Of a stretch of DNA of 64,000 bases, positions 17,034 to 26,927 are shown one piece after another. The first letter of the stretch is position 1. Every line of letters starts with the position of its first letter. The DNA is from Winogradskyella aurantiaca. Its GTDB lineage: Bacteria > Bacteroidota > Bacteroidia > Flavobacteriales > Flavobacteriaceae. Both the position numbers and the translations under genes were made by a program. The stretch spans positions 434,001 to 498,000 of the forward strand of contig NZ_QKTV01000001.1 of NCBI RefSeq assembly GCF_003362725.1, read 5' to 3'. The notes below the pieces were generated by a model, which was not told the origin of the DNA, searched no databases, and saw only the letters and a program-made list of their open reading frames with translations.

Positions 17034-18617
17034 TTATTGTAAAGTGGGAGAATAATTTGTTGGATAATCTCCAGCCTTAGCACCGTTACCCGATTCTATA
17101 AAGTTGGAACCATATTTCTCATCAATAGCTTCCAAGAATTTATTAGCTGCAAGAGCATAGCCTCTTGCGGTTAAATGCACTCCATCTAATGAGAATACAC
17201 CACCAAACACTAGGTCAGACGTTAACATGTAATCATCAAACATGATTCCAGTCGTGTTTAACTCCACTAATAATGCGTTTGCATCAACTAAAGCCAGACC
17301 ATTTTGGCTAGCGAGTGATTCTATGGTGGCATTGAAATTAGTTACAGCCATATTTGCCATATCAATTTCGCCATTTTCACCACCTGTTAACACCCATTGG
17401 TTTTCAAGAGGGAAGGTAACTCCATTTACTGATAGTTGTCCTGCCGTTTGAGGATCTACTCCAAGACCTACTAATTCAGCAAAGCGTGCTTCGTTAAGGG
17501 TAGCTATGACAGCTGAACTAGGTAAGGTTAAAAGATCATTTGCATTGGCCTGACGTGATTGGCCGTATTGCTGTGCTAATAGCCCTGCTGTCTGAGGATC
17601 TAAACCACCTCCTATAAGCACTTGAGCAAGCTCAACCGAAATATTTGGGAGTGCTGCATCGAAAATAACAACTGGACTTGCTTCTGTTTCAGAAAAGACT
17701 ACCGATCGCTCAGGCACACCTAGAAAGGCATAAGCCGCATTTAAAGCTGCGAATTGCGCATTTAAGGCAGGAATTTGAGGTCCAAAAGCTGGATTAGATG
17801 GGTCCAACGGTGCAAAAGGTATAGTAGTTAAGAATGGAATAGTCGTTACATCTGGGATATTGGCTATAACTCCGCCAGAAGTAGCTCCTGCCATGAGAGC
17901 AACAGTGGCCCCAAGTGCTTGATCAAAAACTGGTTGCGGGGTTATAGGTCTTACACCACCACTAGTAGCAAAACCAAGTACATCGTTGTTACCAATCCAT
18001 AAACTAAAGAAGGTAGGGTTTTGAGCCAACGCCAATTCTACCATAGTTGCATTTGGTGCATTTCCCGTAACGCGAACGGCGTATGGATTTGCTGCGTCTG
18101 GTAAATTTGCAATATTTCCATAACCAGGTGCCAATAAGTGGAAACTGGCAGCTCCAGGAATTCCTAAATTATTAAACGGACCAATTGGATTATTTAATAC
18201 GATATCCGTAGTTACGGTTACTGGACCAATTACCGATTCCAGTGGAACAGGACCTGCACCACCAAATACAAGTCTTGGATCAAATCCAGGAATGCGCACT
18301 CCACCAGCCGCTAAACCACCAAAATTGTCATTGGTTAAGGGTTGGTTAAAGGCTCCCCCACCAACTAAGGCCATCTTTTCGGCCATAATGTTAGGATAAG
18401 AGTTAAACTGGGATGCTCTGAAAAGGGCATTGTCTGTAAACCCTGATGTAAGGGAATTACCCAAAGCTACATAGGTGGAAAAATCTGCAGTTCCCGCTTC
18501 AAGAGGTGGAAACACCTCTTGCTGAGGAAGTCTAAAATTGTTAACATCATCGTCACATGATAGAAAGGCAAGCACTAATAAGCTTAAGCCAATATATTTT
18601 AGTGTTTTCATTATCAT
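17034..18617 (-). CDS. SGNH/GDSL-family lipoprotein hydrolase
   Basis: A 527-residue lipoprotein. The signal peptide ends in the lipobox LAFLSC (Cys21), followed by acidic residues. Esterase blocks: block I ALGNSLTSGF (Ser55, with Asn in place of the usual Asp of GDSL), block III WIGNNDVLG, and block V DGVHLTARGY with the catalytic Asp and His. It is larger than typical SGNH esterases (200-300) because of a long Ala/Pro/Gly-rich middle region. It lies 2 bases after the TonB receptor on the same strand, so the two probably act together at the outer membrane, perhaps on acylated substrates. The substrate is unknown. ATG at 18611 is an alternative start. Confidence 0.85.
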   Translation of the reverse strand: MIMKTLKYIGLSLLVLAFLSCDDDVNNFRLPQQEVFPPLEAGTADFSTYVALGNSLTSGFTDNALFRASQFNSYPNIMAEKMALVGGGAFNQPLTNDNFGGLAAGGVRIPGFDPRLVFGGAGPVPLESVIGPVTVTTDIVLNNPIGPFNNLGIPGAASFHLLAPGYGNIANLPDAANPYAVRVTGNAPNATMVELALAQNPTFFSLWIGNNDVLGFATSGGVRPITPQPVFDQALGATVALMAGATSGGVIANIPDVTTIPFLTTIPFAPLDPSNPAFGPQIPALNAQFAALNAAYAFLGVPERSVVFSETEASPVVIFDAALPNISVELAQVLIGGGLDPQTAGLLAQQYGQSRQANANDLLTLPSSAVIATLNEARFAELVGLGVDPQTAGQLSVNGVTFPLENQWVLTGGENGEIDMANMAVTNFNATIESLASQNGLALVDANALLVELNTTGIMFDDYMLTSDLVFGGVFSLDGVHLTARGYALAANKFLEAIDEKYGSNFIESGNGAKAGDYPTNYSPTLQ

Positions 18618-18619
18618 TA

Positions 18620-21436
18620 CTATAAATTATTAATTGTCCAAGATACATAGTATTGCGCACCGATGAAACCGGTACCAAAGGCTGTAAAATATTCTTGATT
18701 AAGAATGTTTGCTGCACCTAATTTAAAAGTGGATTTAATGCCGGGAACTCTATAGTTAATTTGAGCATCAACAACATTGTATGACGGTACTACACCGTCA
18801 CCAAAGGACGCTTCCCAGAAAAAAGTATCACTCCATCTCCAGGCCACATTAAATCCAAAGTTTTTAAATAATTCAGTTTTTCCAAAAGAGGCTTTCACTT
18901 TATGCTGTGGTGTATTAAAACTTGTTCTAAAATCTGGATTCGCTTCCCTATCAAACTCTAATCGGGCAAATGTATAATTAAGACCTAGGTCAAAACCATT
19001 AAAAACCTTAGCGGAAACAGCAACGGCCGCACCGTAAGAACTTACATCCTCATCGGCATTTGTATAGGTCTGATACGCCTGAAAATCACTATTAGCAATG
19101 GCGGCTATGGCCAGAGGGGTGTTATTTGGATCACCAGGGATTGTCTGCGTTAAGCCAACATCACCATAAAATGGTGAGATAACAGTTTCATTTGCTATGA
19201 AGTCTTTGTACGAGTTATAATAGGCAGATCCATCAATTATGATGTCTCCTAACTTTCCTCTATACCCTATTTCATAGGAAGTGACCTGTTCAGGTTGCAC
19301 AAGATTTGAGTTGGCTACTTTTAAATCTGCAGGATTTCCAGTCTGTGCAAACTCACTTACTGAACTTGCAAAAAAGGAATTATTGTAAGCACCCTCACCA
19401 GTAACATCTAAATTAGCTTGTCCAGTCACTAATTGACCAAATGGACTAAGTGCATAATTTCTAACGTCTCTTGCAGGATTATCGGCAGCACCACCAACCA
19501 ATATAGCTCGTCCTACGTCAAGACCTATATAGAGATCCTGAGTGGTAGGATTACGGAATCCAGTCTGGAAAGATGCCCGGATGTTATGATTATCATTTAT
19601 TGTAAATCCGGCTGATACTCTTGGAGAGAAGAAACCTTCAAATAATTGTGATTTATCATAGCGAATGGACCCTGTTAATCTAAGATTTACGCTCTCTGAT
19701 AAAATTAAACTCTTCTGCAACTGCGTGTACAAACCAAATTCTGAATAATTGATAGGTCCGTCAGTATCCGTATAAATAGTTCCAAACGAATTAAGCGAAT
19801 ATTGTCTAGCTGATCCTCCTACTTGAACTTCAGCCCAATCCCAAATATGGCTAAAATTATAATTAGCATCTCCATGGTAAATTTTTGAATTATCCTGAAA
19901 TTTTGAACCTGTTGCCAAGTCAGGATCATTTGTTACTTGATTAAAAAGCCTTTGAAATTCTTCCGGATTATCTATGGGATCAACTCTTCCAGTATCTGCA
20001 GTGGCTCGACCTGCCTGGTGAGCTTGCGCCTCATTGGCACCACCAAGAGTTGCTCCAACAAAACCAGCAACATACTCTCCAAACCAAATACTATCGTCTT
20101 TCCAAGCGCGATTAATATTGATACCGGTAAAGACCATGTCATAAGAATCACCAGCTTTATCTTCGGTCACGTATCCTCTAATAAAGAAATTATTATTACG
20201 AATTTCGAGTTTATGCTGTTGTAGAAAAAAGTTCTTTATATTGTATCTGTTAGCCCCTTGGTAAATAGTATTACCTGATCCAACTTTACCGACATATTGA
20301 ATTTCAAAATCATTAGCCCAAGGTCTGAAGTAAAGACCCCAGTCAGCTTTTATACTTTCGGCATTATAGTTGGTAAGATCTCTTTCATCATACCCCGTTC
20401 TACTAACATCTACAGAAGGGACTAATGCAGATCCTCCTTCAGGAAGTAAACCAGCATCTTCTAAAATTTGTGCTACTACATTAATATCAGTGGCAACTTC
20501 ATCTCCATAGACATTAACTCCATCATAATCATAGTCATCCCTTGTTAATCCCCTAAAGAGCTTGTCGTCAGTATTGGTAGCCCACCAGTCTGTTCCTTTC
20601 AGATATCCAAAATTAACCTTGGCAGCAAAATACTCACTAAATTTATAGGCCATTCTAAGCCCTACGTCATAATACTCATTATTTCCAGCGGCTTCTTGCG
20701 AAGTGATCCCTCCTTTTAAGTAGCCACTGATACCTTGAATATCAAATGGACTTTTACTTCGCATAAAAAGGATGCCATTAAAGGCATTAGCTCCATAAAG
20801 TGCAGAGGCGGCCCCAGGCAATAGCTCCACACTATTGACATCAGTTTCCGTCATACCTAGTAAATTACCAAGTGGAAAATTAAGAGCCGGGGCAGAGTTA
20901 TCCATTCCGTCCACTAATTGCATGAATCTTGTATTTGCGAAAGTTGCAAATCCTCTTGTGTTAATAGACTTAAAGGTTAAACTGTTAACATTAATGTCTA
21001 CACCCTTAAGATTTTCTAAGCCATCGTAAAAATCCGCGGATGCCGTATTTTTAATTTCTTTTAAGCCAAAGCGCTCAACGGTAACAGGAGATTCGAAAAT
21101 TCGTTCTGGGGTTCTAGAGGCAGAAATTACCACTTCATCAAGTGTATTTCCTTCTTTCATTCCAAAATCAAAGGTCTGATTATTCCCCGTCACTTCAGCT
21201 GTTTGAGTTTCAAATCCAGTATAGGTAACTTGAATTGTGAATGGGGGAGTTTGGTCTGTGGTTAAAGTATAGTTTCCGTCAAAATCGGAACTAGTTCCAA
21301 CCGTAGTTCCCACAATAATAATATTGGCACCAGGCAAAGGTTGCCCGGTGTCATCAGTAATCTTTCCTTTAACTGTTGTCTGTGACCAAGCAAACGCAAA
21401 GCAAAGCATTACGACGAGCGTTAATTTTGTTTTCAT
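18620..21436 (-). CDS. TonB-dependent outer-membrane receptor with carboxypeptidase-like regulatory domain
   Basis: A 938-residue outer-membrane receptor. After the signal peptide (MKTKLTLVVMLCFAFAWSQ) comes a CarboxypepD_reg-like beta-sandwich of about 85 residues (TTVKGKITDDTGQPLPGANI). The plug domain follows (ISASRTPERIFESPVTVE, GAASALYGANAFNGILF), then a 22-strand-type barrel ending in a terminal aromatic-rich strand (AQYYVSWTINNL). There is no SusD partner; instead a GDSL lipoprotein follows directly. The ligand cannot be read from sequence. Confidence 0.93.
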   Translation of the reverse strand: MKTKLTLVVMLCFAFAWSQTTVKGKITDDTGQPLPGANIIIVGTTVGTSSDFDGNYTLTTDQTPPFTIQVTYTGFETQTAEVTGNNQTFDFGMKEGNTLDEVVISASRTPERIFESPVTVERFGLKEIKNTASADFYDGLENLKGVDINVNSLTFKSINTRGFATFANTRFMQLVDGMDNSAPALNFPLGNLLGMTETDVNSVELLPGAASALYGANAFNGILFMRSKSPFDIQGISGYLKGGITSQEAAGNNEYYDVGLRMAYKFSEYFAAKVNFGYLKGTDWWATNTDDKLFRGLTRDDYDYDGVNVYGDEVATDINVVAQILEDAGLLPEGGSALVPSVDVSRTGYDERDLTNYNAESIKADWGLYFRPWANDFEIQYVGKVGSGNTIYQGANRYNIKNFFLQQHKLEIRNNNFFIRGYVTEDKAGDSYDMVFTGININRAWKDDSIWFGEYVAGFVGATLGGANEAQAHQAGRATADTGRVDPIDNPEEFQRLFNQVTNDPDLATGSKFQDNSKIYHGDANYNFSHIWDWAEVQVGGSARQYSLNSFGTIYTDTDGPINYSEFGLYTQLQKSLILSESVNLRLTGSIRYDKSQLFEGFFSPRVSAGFTINDNHNIRASFQTGFRNPTTQDLYIGLDVGRAILVGGAADNPARDVRNYALSPFGQLVTGQANLDVTGEGAYNNSFFASSVSEFAQTGNPADLKVANSNLVQPEQVTSYEIGYRGKLGDIIIDGSAYYNSYKDFIANETVISPFYGDVGLTQTIPGDPNNTPLAIAAIANSDFQAYQTYTNADEDVSSYGAAVAVSAKVFNGFDLGLNYTFARLEFDREANPDFRTSFNTPQHKVKASFGKTELFKNFGFNVAWRWSDTFFWEASFGDGVVPSYNVVDAQINYRVPGIKSTFKLGAANILNQEYFTAFGTGFIGAQYYVSWTINNL

Positions 21437-21471
21437 TTTAAAGAATTAGTTAATTTAAATGGATATGGATG

Positions 21472-21500
21472 CCAATTTAAATAAATATCAAAGAAAACAA
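21472..21500 (-). promoter_or_regulatory. candidate promoter of the TonB receptor/SGNH operon
   Basis: On the minus strand TTG (21500-21498), 18 bases, then TAAATTGG (21479-21472), close to TAnnTTTG but imperfect. The rest of the gap 21437-21608 is AT-rich with nothing else recognised. Confidence 0.35.
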
Positions 21501-21608
21501 TAAGAAATTCTTAAAAAGATGAGCTTAAAAAGAGAATTTGTTAAAGATTTAAGTTGATTTTAACAATAAAACAAAGTAATCCTCAAAATTTAAATCCCTA
21601 ACAGTCTC

Positions 21609-23456
21609 TTATTCAACTGTTACCGATTTTGCGAGGTTTCTTGGTTGATCAACATTCTTATCCAACATAACAGCTATGTGGTATGAGAGTAATTGTAACG
21701 GAATCGTAGTTAACAAGGGGCTAAGACATTCTAAAGTTTCTGGTACCTCAATAACATGGTCAGCTAACCCTTTAACGCTCTCATCTCCTTCGGTTACAAT
21801 ACCAATTATTTTTCCTTTGCGGGATTTTATTTCCTGAATATTGCTAACTACTTTTTCATAATGCCCTTTCTTAGTTGCAATGACAACAACAGGCATATGC
21901 TCATCGATAAGTGCAATAGGACCATGCTTCATCTCTGCTGCGGGATAGCCCTCAGCATGTATATAGGATATCTCTTTTAGCTTGAGAGCGCCTTCTAATG
22001 CAACGGGAAAATTATACCCTCTTCCTAAGTAAAGAAAGTTTCTAGCTGACTTATAAATATCAGCTATTACCTGAACATATGAATCAGAAGTCAAAGCGGC
22101 CTCCACTTTTGAAGGAATTGTTTCAAGTTCTATCAAATGATGTCTGTAATCTGAGCTTGATATGGTGCCTTTAGCTCTTGCTAATCTCAATGCGATAAGT
22201 GTCAATACAGTTATTTGAGTAGTAAAAGCTTTGGTTGAAGCAACTCCGATTTCTGGTCCAGCGTGGGTGTAAGCACCTGCGTCTGCCTCTCGGGCAATGG
22301 ATGAGCCAACAACATTACAGACACCGAAGACAAAAGCCCCTCTTGATTTGGCTAATTTTATAGCTGCCAGAGTATCTGCCGTTTCTCCAGATTGTGAGAT
22401 GGCAATTACAATATCTTTCTCGGTAATTACAGGATTACGGTATCTAAATTCTGAAGCGTATTCCACTTCAACAGGAATTCGTGCCAGATCTTCAAAAATA
22501 TACTCAGCCACCAAACCAGCATGCCAAGAGGTGCCGCAAGCCACTATAATAATGCGATCTGCATTGAGAAACTTCTTCATGTTATCTTCAACACCAGACA
22601 TTTTAATAATAGCTTCGTTTGTAAGGAGTCTTCCTCTGAAGGTATCCAGAATTGCGCTTGGTTGCTCATAAATTTCCTTAAGCATAAAGTGTTCATAACC
22701 ACCTTTTTCAATTTGCTCAAGGTTTATTTGAAGTTCCTGCATGTAAGGATCAACCAACGCGTCATCGGAGATCTTTCGAATCTTAACTTCTTTATCCCTT
22801 CTTATAATAGCCATTTCTTCATCCTCTAAATAAATGGCATTTTTGGTGTATTCAATAAACGGAGAGGCGTCACTTGCAATAAAAAACTCACCGTCCCCAA
22901 TACCAATAGCTAAAGGGCTGCCTAATCTTGCAACTACAATTTCATTGGGTTTGTTTTTGTCAAAAACAGCGATAGCATAGGCTCCAATAACCTGGTTTAA
23001 TGCAATTTGAACGGCCTTTCCAAGTTTGACCTTTTCGTTTTTTTTGACATCCTCAATCAAGTTGATGAGTACTTCAGTATCGGTATCGGATTTAAAAACA
23101 TAACCCCTTTTAGTGAGCTCCTTTTTAAGGGACTCATAGTTTTCAATAATACCGTTATGGATAATTACTAAGTCACCAGAATTGGAATAGTGGGGATGAC
23201 TGTTGATGTCGTTTGGTTCACCGTGTGTGGCCCATCGTGTGTGACCAATACCGAGTGTTCCTTTGGTAGGCATTGAACTGGTAATTTTTTCTTCCAGATC
23301 TGACACCTTTCCTTTGGTTTTAGACAGTTTTATGGAGCTACCATCATATAAGGCAATACCAGCACTATCATAACCTCTGTATTCTAATCGCTGCAAGCCT
23401 TTAAGGATTACCGGATAAGCTTCTCTATGACCAATGTAACCAACAATTCCACACAT
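21609..23456 (-). CDS. glmS: glutamine--fructose-6-phosphate aminotransferase (isomerizing)
   Basis: Makes glucosamine-6-phosphate, the first step towards UDP-GlcNAc for peptidoglycan and lipopolysaccharide. At 615 residues it has full length. The N-terminal Ntn glutaminase domain has the nucleophile Cys2 (MCGIVGYIG) and HTRWATHGEPN. Two SIS domains follow (ACGTSWHAGL, ISQSGETADT), and the C-terminus is QPRNLAKSVTVE. It is the third gene of a minus-strand operon behind the GT5-like and DUF4270 genes (22-base gap). No glmS ribozyme is expected or seen. Confidence 0.98.
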   Translation of the reverse strand: MCGIVGYIGHREAYPVILKGLQRLEYRGYDSAGIALYDGSSIKLSKTKGKVSDLEEKITSSMPTKGTLGIGHTRWATHGEPNDINSHPHYSNSGDLVIIHNGIIENYESLKKELTKRGYVFKSDTDTEVLINLIEDVKKNEKVKLGKAVQIALNQVIGAYAIAVFDKNKPNEIVVARLGSPLAIGIGDGEFFIASDASPFIEYTKNAIYLEDEEMAIIRRDKEVKIRKISDDALVDPYMQELQINLEQIEKGGYEHFMLKEIYEQPSAILDTFRGRLLTNEAIIKMSGVEDNMKKFLNADRIIIVACGTSWHAGLVAEYIFEDLARIPVEVEYASEFRYRNPVITEKDIVIAISQSGETADTLAAIKLAKSRGAFVFGVCNVVGSSIAREADAGAYTHAGPEIGVASTKAFTTQITVLTLIALRLARAKGTISSSDYRHHLIELETIPSKVEAALTSDSYVQVIADIYKSARNFLYLGRGYNFPVALEGALKLKEISYIHAEGYPAAEMKHGPIALIDEHMPVVVIATKKGHYEKVVSNIQEIKSRKGKIIGIVTEGDESVKGLADHVIEVPETLECLSPLLTTIPLQLLSYHIAVMLDKNVDQPRNLAKSVTVE

Positions 23457-23478
23457 TTGTTTAAGGTTTTAGTTTTGA

Positions 23479-25131
23479 TTAGTTATCTGAACTGCAATCT
23501 TCAATATCCTCTAGACAGGTGTAAAAAATCTTTAACCTTAATGCAACTTCAGGATTTAAAGACCTATTCCCATGAAGAACGGTTCCTTTAGGAGATGTGA
23601 TGGAACTTAATGGAACTGCTTCTGCAGATCCGTCAATATCTTGTACATCACCTTGACTCGTATCTAATTCTAAATTAACATTTGAGGCTACCGCAAGGCC
23701 CAAGCGAACATTAGTAGAATCTGAATCTATAATATTTAATAAATGACTTGTTAATTTCATAGTATATCTAATACCCTTACCATCAGGTTCTTCTCCTTCA
23801 CGTTGTAAAATTCCTAAGTGAGAAGAGACTGATAGTCGAGGTATAGTGGACACAAAGGCATCTATAGCATAATCAATTAAAGGGGTCTGGTTGTCGAGAT
23901 CGTATAAGTAAATCCGGTCGGGCTCGTTTCCACTAATCTGAGTCTGATCTACATACAACACTAAATTAGCTTCGTTAATCAGGCGCTTGTAAGCAAGGAA
24001 TTTGCCATTTTCATCAAATTCTGCAAATTCGTTTTTAAAGGCCTGAAGCCTGTCCTCTCCAGTGTCTGTTTCGCCTTTAAATAATTCAATTCCAGCTAAA
24101 CTTCCTTCACCACCCTTTAGGTAGAGCGATTGGTCTCCATTTTCCATATCCCCAACAGGAATAGATCCTGTAAAGTCATTGTCAATAAAATTAACCTGAT
24201 TATTCTCGAAATTAAACCTATACGTAAACTGCTGTGGATTTCCATCCTCATCTACATTTTCAGGGTTATCCGAATTCTCGTTTTTATAATAGATGGTAAT
24301 ATTAGCCTGGCCATTGCCAAGATTCATTCCAAGTAAAGATCCATCATTCTCAATGCCTTCTGTTTTAAAATAAACTCCTCTAAAATAGTTTCTAAAAGAA
24401 CTTTCATTGGACAGTTCAAGGCTTCCTTGCTTATCAATAATCTTTTGTCTCCAGAAAAGTGTGTCTAGTTTGAAATAAAACCCAGGAAATAATGAGTCGG
24501 TAACATCCTCTCCTTGGGTCAGGTAAATGGATCGGTTGCTTACCTCAATGGTATCTTGAGCAAGAATAACTGGACCCTCTAAAACATTATCCGGAATGGG
24601 TTCACTTTCAGAAGCTGACTTGTTGGAGTAATATCTTTGGAAATCTCCAACATCTCCATCTGGATCAAAGTCTCGCAAGAAGTACTCACTTTCAAAAAGG
24701 CTCAATTTTATGGGTTTATCACCAAATACCGAGTCCAATTGATATTGAATGCGACCATCTTCGTCCGACCCCAGATTGGTGCTGAAGTAAGGAACATAAA
24801 ATGTTACAGAATCAATAGTCACACTGTCACCAAATTCAGGGTCATAAATGGTTGGCCCAATTTGGCTGACAAAGTTGTAGTTAGAACTCCCATAACCGTC
24901 GCCATAAACACCGATATAATTTAATGTCAAATTGTTTGACTGTACAGGCCCCAGAGGTAAATTGTAAGCTACAACGTCATATTCTAAAGAGTCTAGGCCA
25001 AAATTTGTAGCTACTTCCGTATTAACTAAGTCAGAATTTATATCAACAAAATCGTTGTTGCAACTAATAAAAAGTGTTACTAAGAACCCTACTAAAAGCA
25101 GGGATTCAAATCGCTTTAATTTATTATTCAT
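23479..25131 (-). CDS. DUF4270-family lipoprotein
   Basis: A 550-residue predicted lipoprotein. The hydrophobic signal ends in LFISC (Cys24), followed by NNDFVDINSDL. The beta-rich body has TVTIDSVTFYVPYFS-like elements, and the C-terminus is Cys/Asp-rich (TCLEDIEDCSSDN). This matches the flavobacterial DUF4270 family of unknown function, probably on the outer membrane or cell surface. It sits between the GT5-like gene (11 bases) and glmS (22 bases) in one operon. No catalytic motif was recognised. Confidence 0.8.
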   Translation of the reverse strand: MNNKLKRFESLLLVGFLVTLFISCNNDFVDINSDLVNTEVATNFGLDSLEYDVVAYNLPLGPVQSNNLTLNYIGVYGDGYGSSNYNFVSQIGPTIYDPEFGDSVTIDSVTFYVPYFSTNLGSDEDGRIQYQLDSVFGDKPIKLSLFESEYFLRDFDPDGDVGDFQRYYSNKSASESEPIPDNVLEGPVILAQDTIEVSNRSIYLTQGEDVTDSLFPGFYFKLDTLFWRQKIIDKQGSLELSNESSFRNYFRGVYFKTEGIENDGSLLGMNLGNGQANITIYYKNENSDNPENVDEDGNPQQFTYRFNFENNQVNFIDNDFTGSIPVGDMENGDQSLYLKGGEGSLAGIELFKGETDTGEDRLQAFKNEFAEFDENGKFLAYKRLINEANLVLYVDQTQISGNEPDRIYLYDLDNQTPLIDYAIDAFVSTIPRLSVSSHLGILQREGEEPDGKGIRYTMKLTSHLLNIIDSDSTNVRLGLAVASNVNLELDTSQGDVQDIDGSAEAVPLSSITSPKGTVLHGNRSLNPEVALRLKIFYTCLEDIEDCSSDN

Positions 25132-25142
25132 AATAATTTGGG

Positions 25143-25952
25143 CTATCCAAGAACCTCAGTCTGATAAAATTCAGTGTATGGCTCTGAGAAATCTTCTAAT
25201 GAATGATAATCAAGTTTTGGTTTATCTGCCGCTTCAAAGTGAGCCTCCAATTCGGCATCTAGTTCTGGAGATCCTTTAATAATAGCATCCGAGTTATCGA
25301 TGGCTATTTTCATTAAGTTTAAATAATCGGGCTTATCTAAAAGACTAATAGCGTCTTCATCCAAACCGTCAAAACTCACCTTTTTCTTCATATCCTTATC
25401 TAACGTTCCGTCAAAGGATTGATTGTATATTGAGGTTACAATTTTACTTTCGTTAAACAAAGGTTCGGTCTTATAGTATTCTTTTAAATACAGCGGTAAA
25501 AGGGATGCCATCCAACCGTTGACATGAATAATGTCTGGAGCCCAATTAAGTTTTTTAACAGTTTCAATGACACCTTTCGCGAAAAAGATCGCCCGTTCAT
25601 CATTGTCTGAGAATAACTTACCATTTTCATCAGTGAGAGTAGCTTTACGCTTAAAATACTCTTCATTATCTATAAAGTAAACCTGTATGCGCTCTTTTGG
25701 AATGGAAGCAACTTTAATGATTAAGGGCATGTCCAAATCATTAATTACCAAATTAATTCCTGATAATCTTATCACTTCATGCAATTGATGTCTACGTTCA
25801 TTAATATTGCCAAATCGGGGCATAAAAATACGTATCTGTCCACCTTGTTTATTTACCATTCTAGGTGCCTCAAATGACATCGAAGAAATTTCGGTTTCAG
25901 GTAAATACGGTACTACTTCAGAGGAGACATATAATATACGTTTATCTTTCAT
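25143..25952 (-). CDS. glycogen/starch synthase N-domain-like protein (GT5 half)
   Basis: A 269-residue protein resembling only the N-terminal Rossmann domain of GT5 glycogen synthases: ILYVSSEVVPY at the start, MPRFGNINERRHQLHEV, and HVNGWMASLLPLYLKEYY, which aligns with the HxHDW..L.PxYLK segment. The ADP-glucose-binding KxGGL motif expected after the first strand is missing (PETEISSM instead), and the C-terminal GT-B domain is absent. Full enzymes have about 480 residues, so this is probably not a normal glycogen synthase. I choose ATG 25952 over the TTG at 25970. It heads an operon with the DUF4270 lipoprotein and glmS, suggesting an envelope sugar role. Confidence 0.8.
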   Translation of the reverse strand: MKDKRILYVSSEVVPYLPETEISSMSFEAPRMVNKQGGQIRIFMPRFGNINERRHQLHEVIRLSGINLVINDLDMPLIIKVASIPKERIQVYFIDNEEYFKRKATLTDENGKLFSDNDERAIFFAKGVIETVKKLNWAPDIIHVNGWMASLLPLYLKEYYKTEPLFNESKIVTSIYNQSFDGTLDKDMKKKVSFDGLDEDAISLLDKPDYLNLMKIAIDNSDAIIKGSPELDAELEAHFEAADKPKLDYHSLEDFSEPYTEFYQTEVLG

Positions 25953-25989
25953 AAAAATGGTGCTTTGCAAATTTCAAAGTAAAAACATG

Positions 25990-25997
25990 CAAAATTA
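25990..25997 (-). promoter_or_regulatory. -7 box of the GT5-like/DUF4270/glmS operon
   Basis: Minus-strand TAATTTTG (25997-25990), an exact TAnnTTTG match, 37 bases before the chosen ATG. This supports the ATG at 25952. Confidence 0.45.
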
Positions 25998-26028
25998 CAA
26001 AAATTTATGCAGATTGCCTTTATTATCT

Positions 26029-26036
26029 TAAGTTTG
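26029..26036 (+). promoter_or_regulatory. -7 box of panC
   Basis: TAAGTTTG matches TAnnTTTG and ends 25 bases before the TTG start of panC. It is divergent from the GT5-like operon promoter only about 30 bases away. Confidence 0.45.
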
Positions 26037-26061
26037 CAGGCCATTATTTTTGGCCTAGGTT

Positions 26062-26913
26062 TTGAAAACATTTTTCTTAAAATCCGAGCTGATTAAAGAG
26101 CTCAATCTTCTGTCAAAGGATCAAAAGACCGTTGGTTTGGTACCAACCATGGGGGCCTTGCATCAAGGTCATGTGTCTCTTGTAAAACAATGCGCCTTTG
26201 AAAACGATGTTGTCATTGTGTCTATATTTGTTAACCCTACCCAATTCAACAATTCTGGCGATCTGGAAAAGTATCCAAGAGATTTAGAAAGAGATCAAAA
26301 CTTCTTAAAAAATCGCGTTGATAAACCCTTGCTGATTTTTGCGCCTGAAGTGAATGAAATGTACTCTGAAGAATTGGAATCTGTGAATTATGATTTTCAG
26401 GGACTGGAGAATGAAATGGAAGGTGAATTCAGACCTGGACATTTTGACGGGGTTGCCACAATTGTCAGTAAGTTGTTTGAGGTTGTTGGCCCAGATAAGG
26501 CTTACTTTGGAGAAAAAGACTATCAACAACTCCTGATCATCAAGCGCATGGTTGAAATTCTCAAAATACCTGTAACTATAGTGCCTTGCAGAATATTCAG
26601 GGAGAACGATGGCTTGGCTATGAGTTCAAGAAATGAAAGACTTACAGACCGCCAAAGGGCCGTGGCCCCTCTTATTTACCAAGTATTAAAATCTGCCAAA
26701 TCTAGATTTGGCACAGAAAATGCAACAGTAATTAATGATTGGGTTCAGCGACAGTTCATGGAAGAACCTTTATTGGAATTGGAGTATTTTACAATTGCCG
26801 ATTCTGAGACGCTGCAATCAATCAAAGAAAAAGAGGACAATAATAAATATAGGGCTTTCATTGCGGTGTTTGCTGGGGATGTGAGATTAATAGATAATAT
26901 AGCCCTTAATTAA
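26062..26913 (+). CDS. panC: pantothenate synthetase (TTG start)
   Basis: Joins pantoate and beta-alanine with ATP. At 283 residues it has normal length. The HIGH-like motif MGALHQGH, the [10 protein letters not shown] segment, [12 protein letters not shown], the FGEKDYQQL segment and the KMSKS-like AMSSRN are all present. The only start that keeps the conserved N-terminus is TTG at 26062; the next ATG lies inside the active-site motif. It is followed by panD after 14 bases, so the window supplies the beta-alanine and condensation steps of pantothenate synthesis. Confidence 0.96.
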   Translation: MKTFFLKSELIKELNLLSKDQKTVGLVPTMGALHQGHVSLVKQCAFENDVVIVSIFVNPTQFNNSGDLEKYPRDLERDQNFLKNRVDKPLLIFAPEVNEMYSEELESVNYDFQGLENEMEGEFRPGHFDGVATIVSKLFEVVGPDKAYFGEKDYQQLLIIKRMVEILKIPVTIVPCRIFRENDGLAMSSRNERLTDRQRAVAPLIYQVLKSAKSRFGTENATVINDWVQRQFMEEPLLELEYFTIADSETLQSIKEKEDNNKYRAFIAVFAGDVRLIDNIALN

Positions 26914-26927
26914 ATTTAGAAATTAGT

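Noticed and set aside
18620-21436. SusC/SusD polysaccharide utilisation locus
   Set aside because: No SusD-like lipoprotein, glycoside hydrolase or sensor adjoins either TonB receptor, and the sulfatase at 32315 stands alone.
22297-22829. Plus-strand ORFs of 124 and 102 codons opposite glmS
   Set aside because: They are antisense shadows of a strongly conserved gene, with no known domain, signal or promoter.
21609-23456. glmS ribozyme
   Set aside because: The glmS leader is only the short gap behind the DUF4270 gene (23457-23478), too small for the ribozyme.
25953-25970. TTG start for the GT5-like protein
   Set aside because: The ATG 18 bases later directly precedes the conserved KRILYVSSEVVPY segment.
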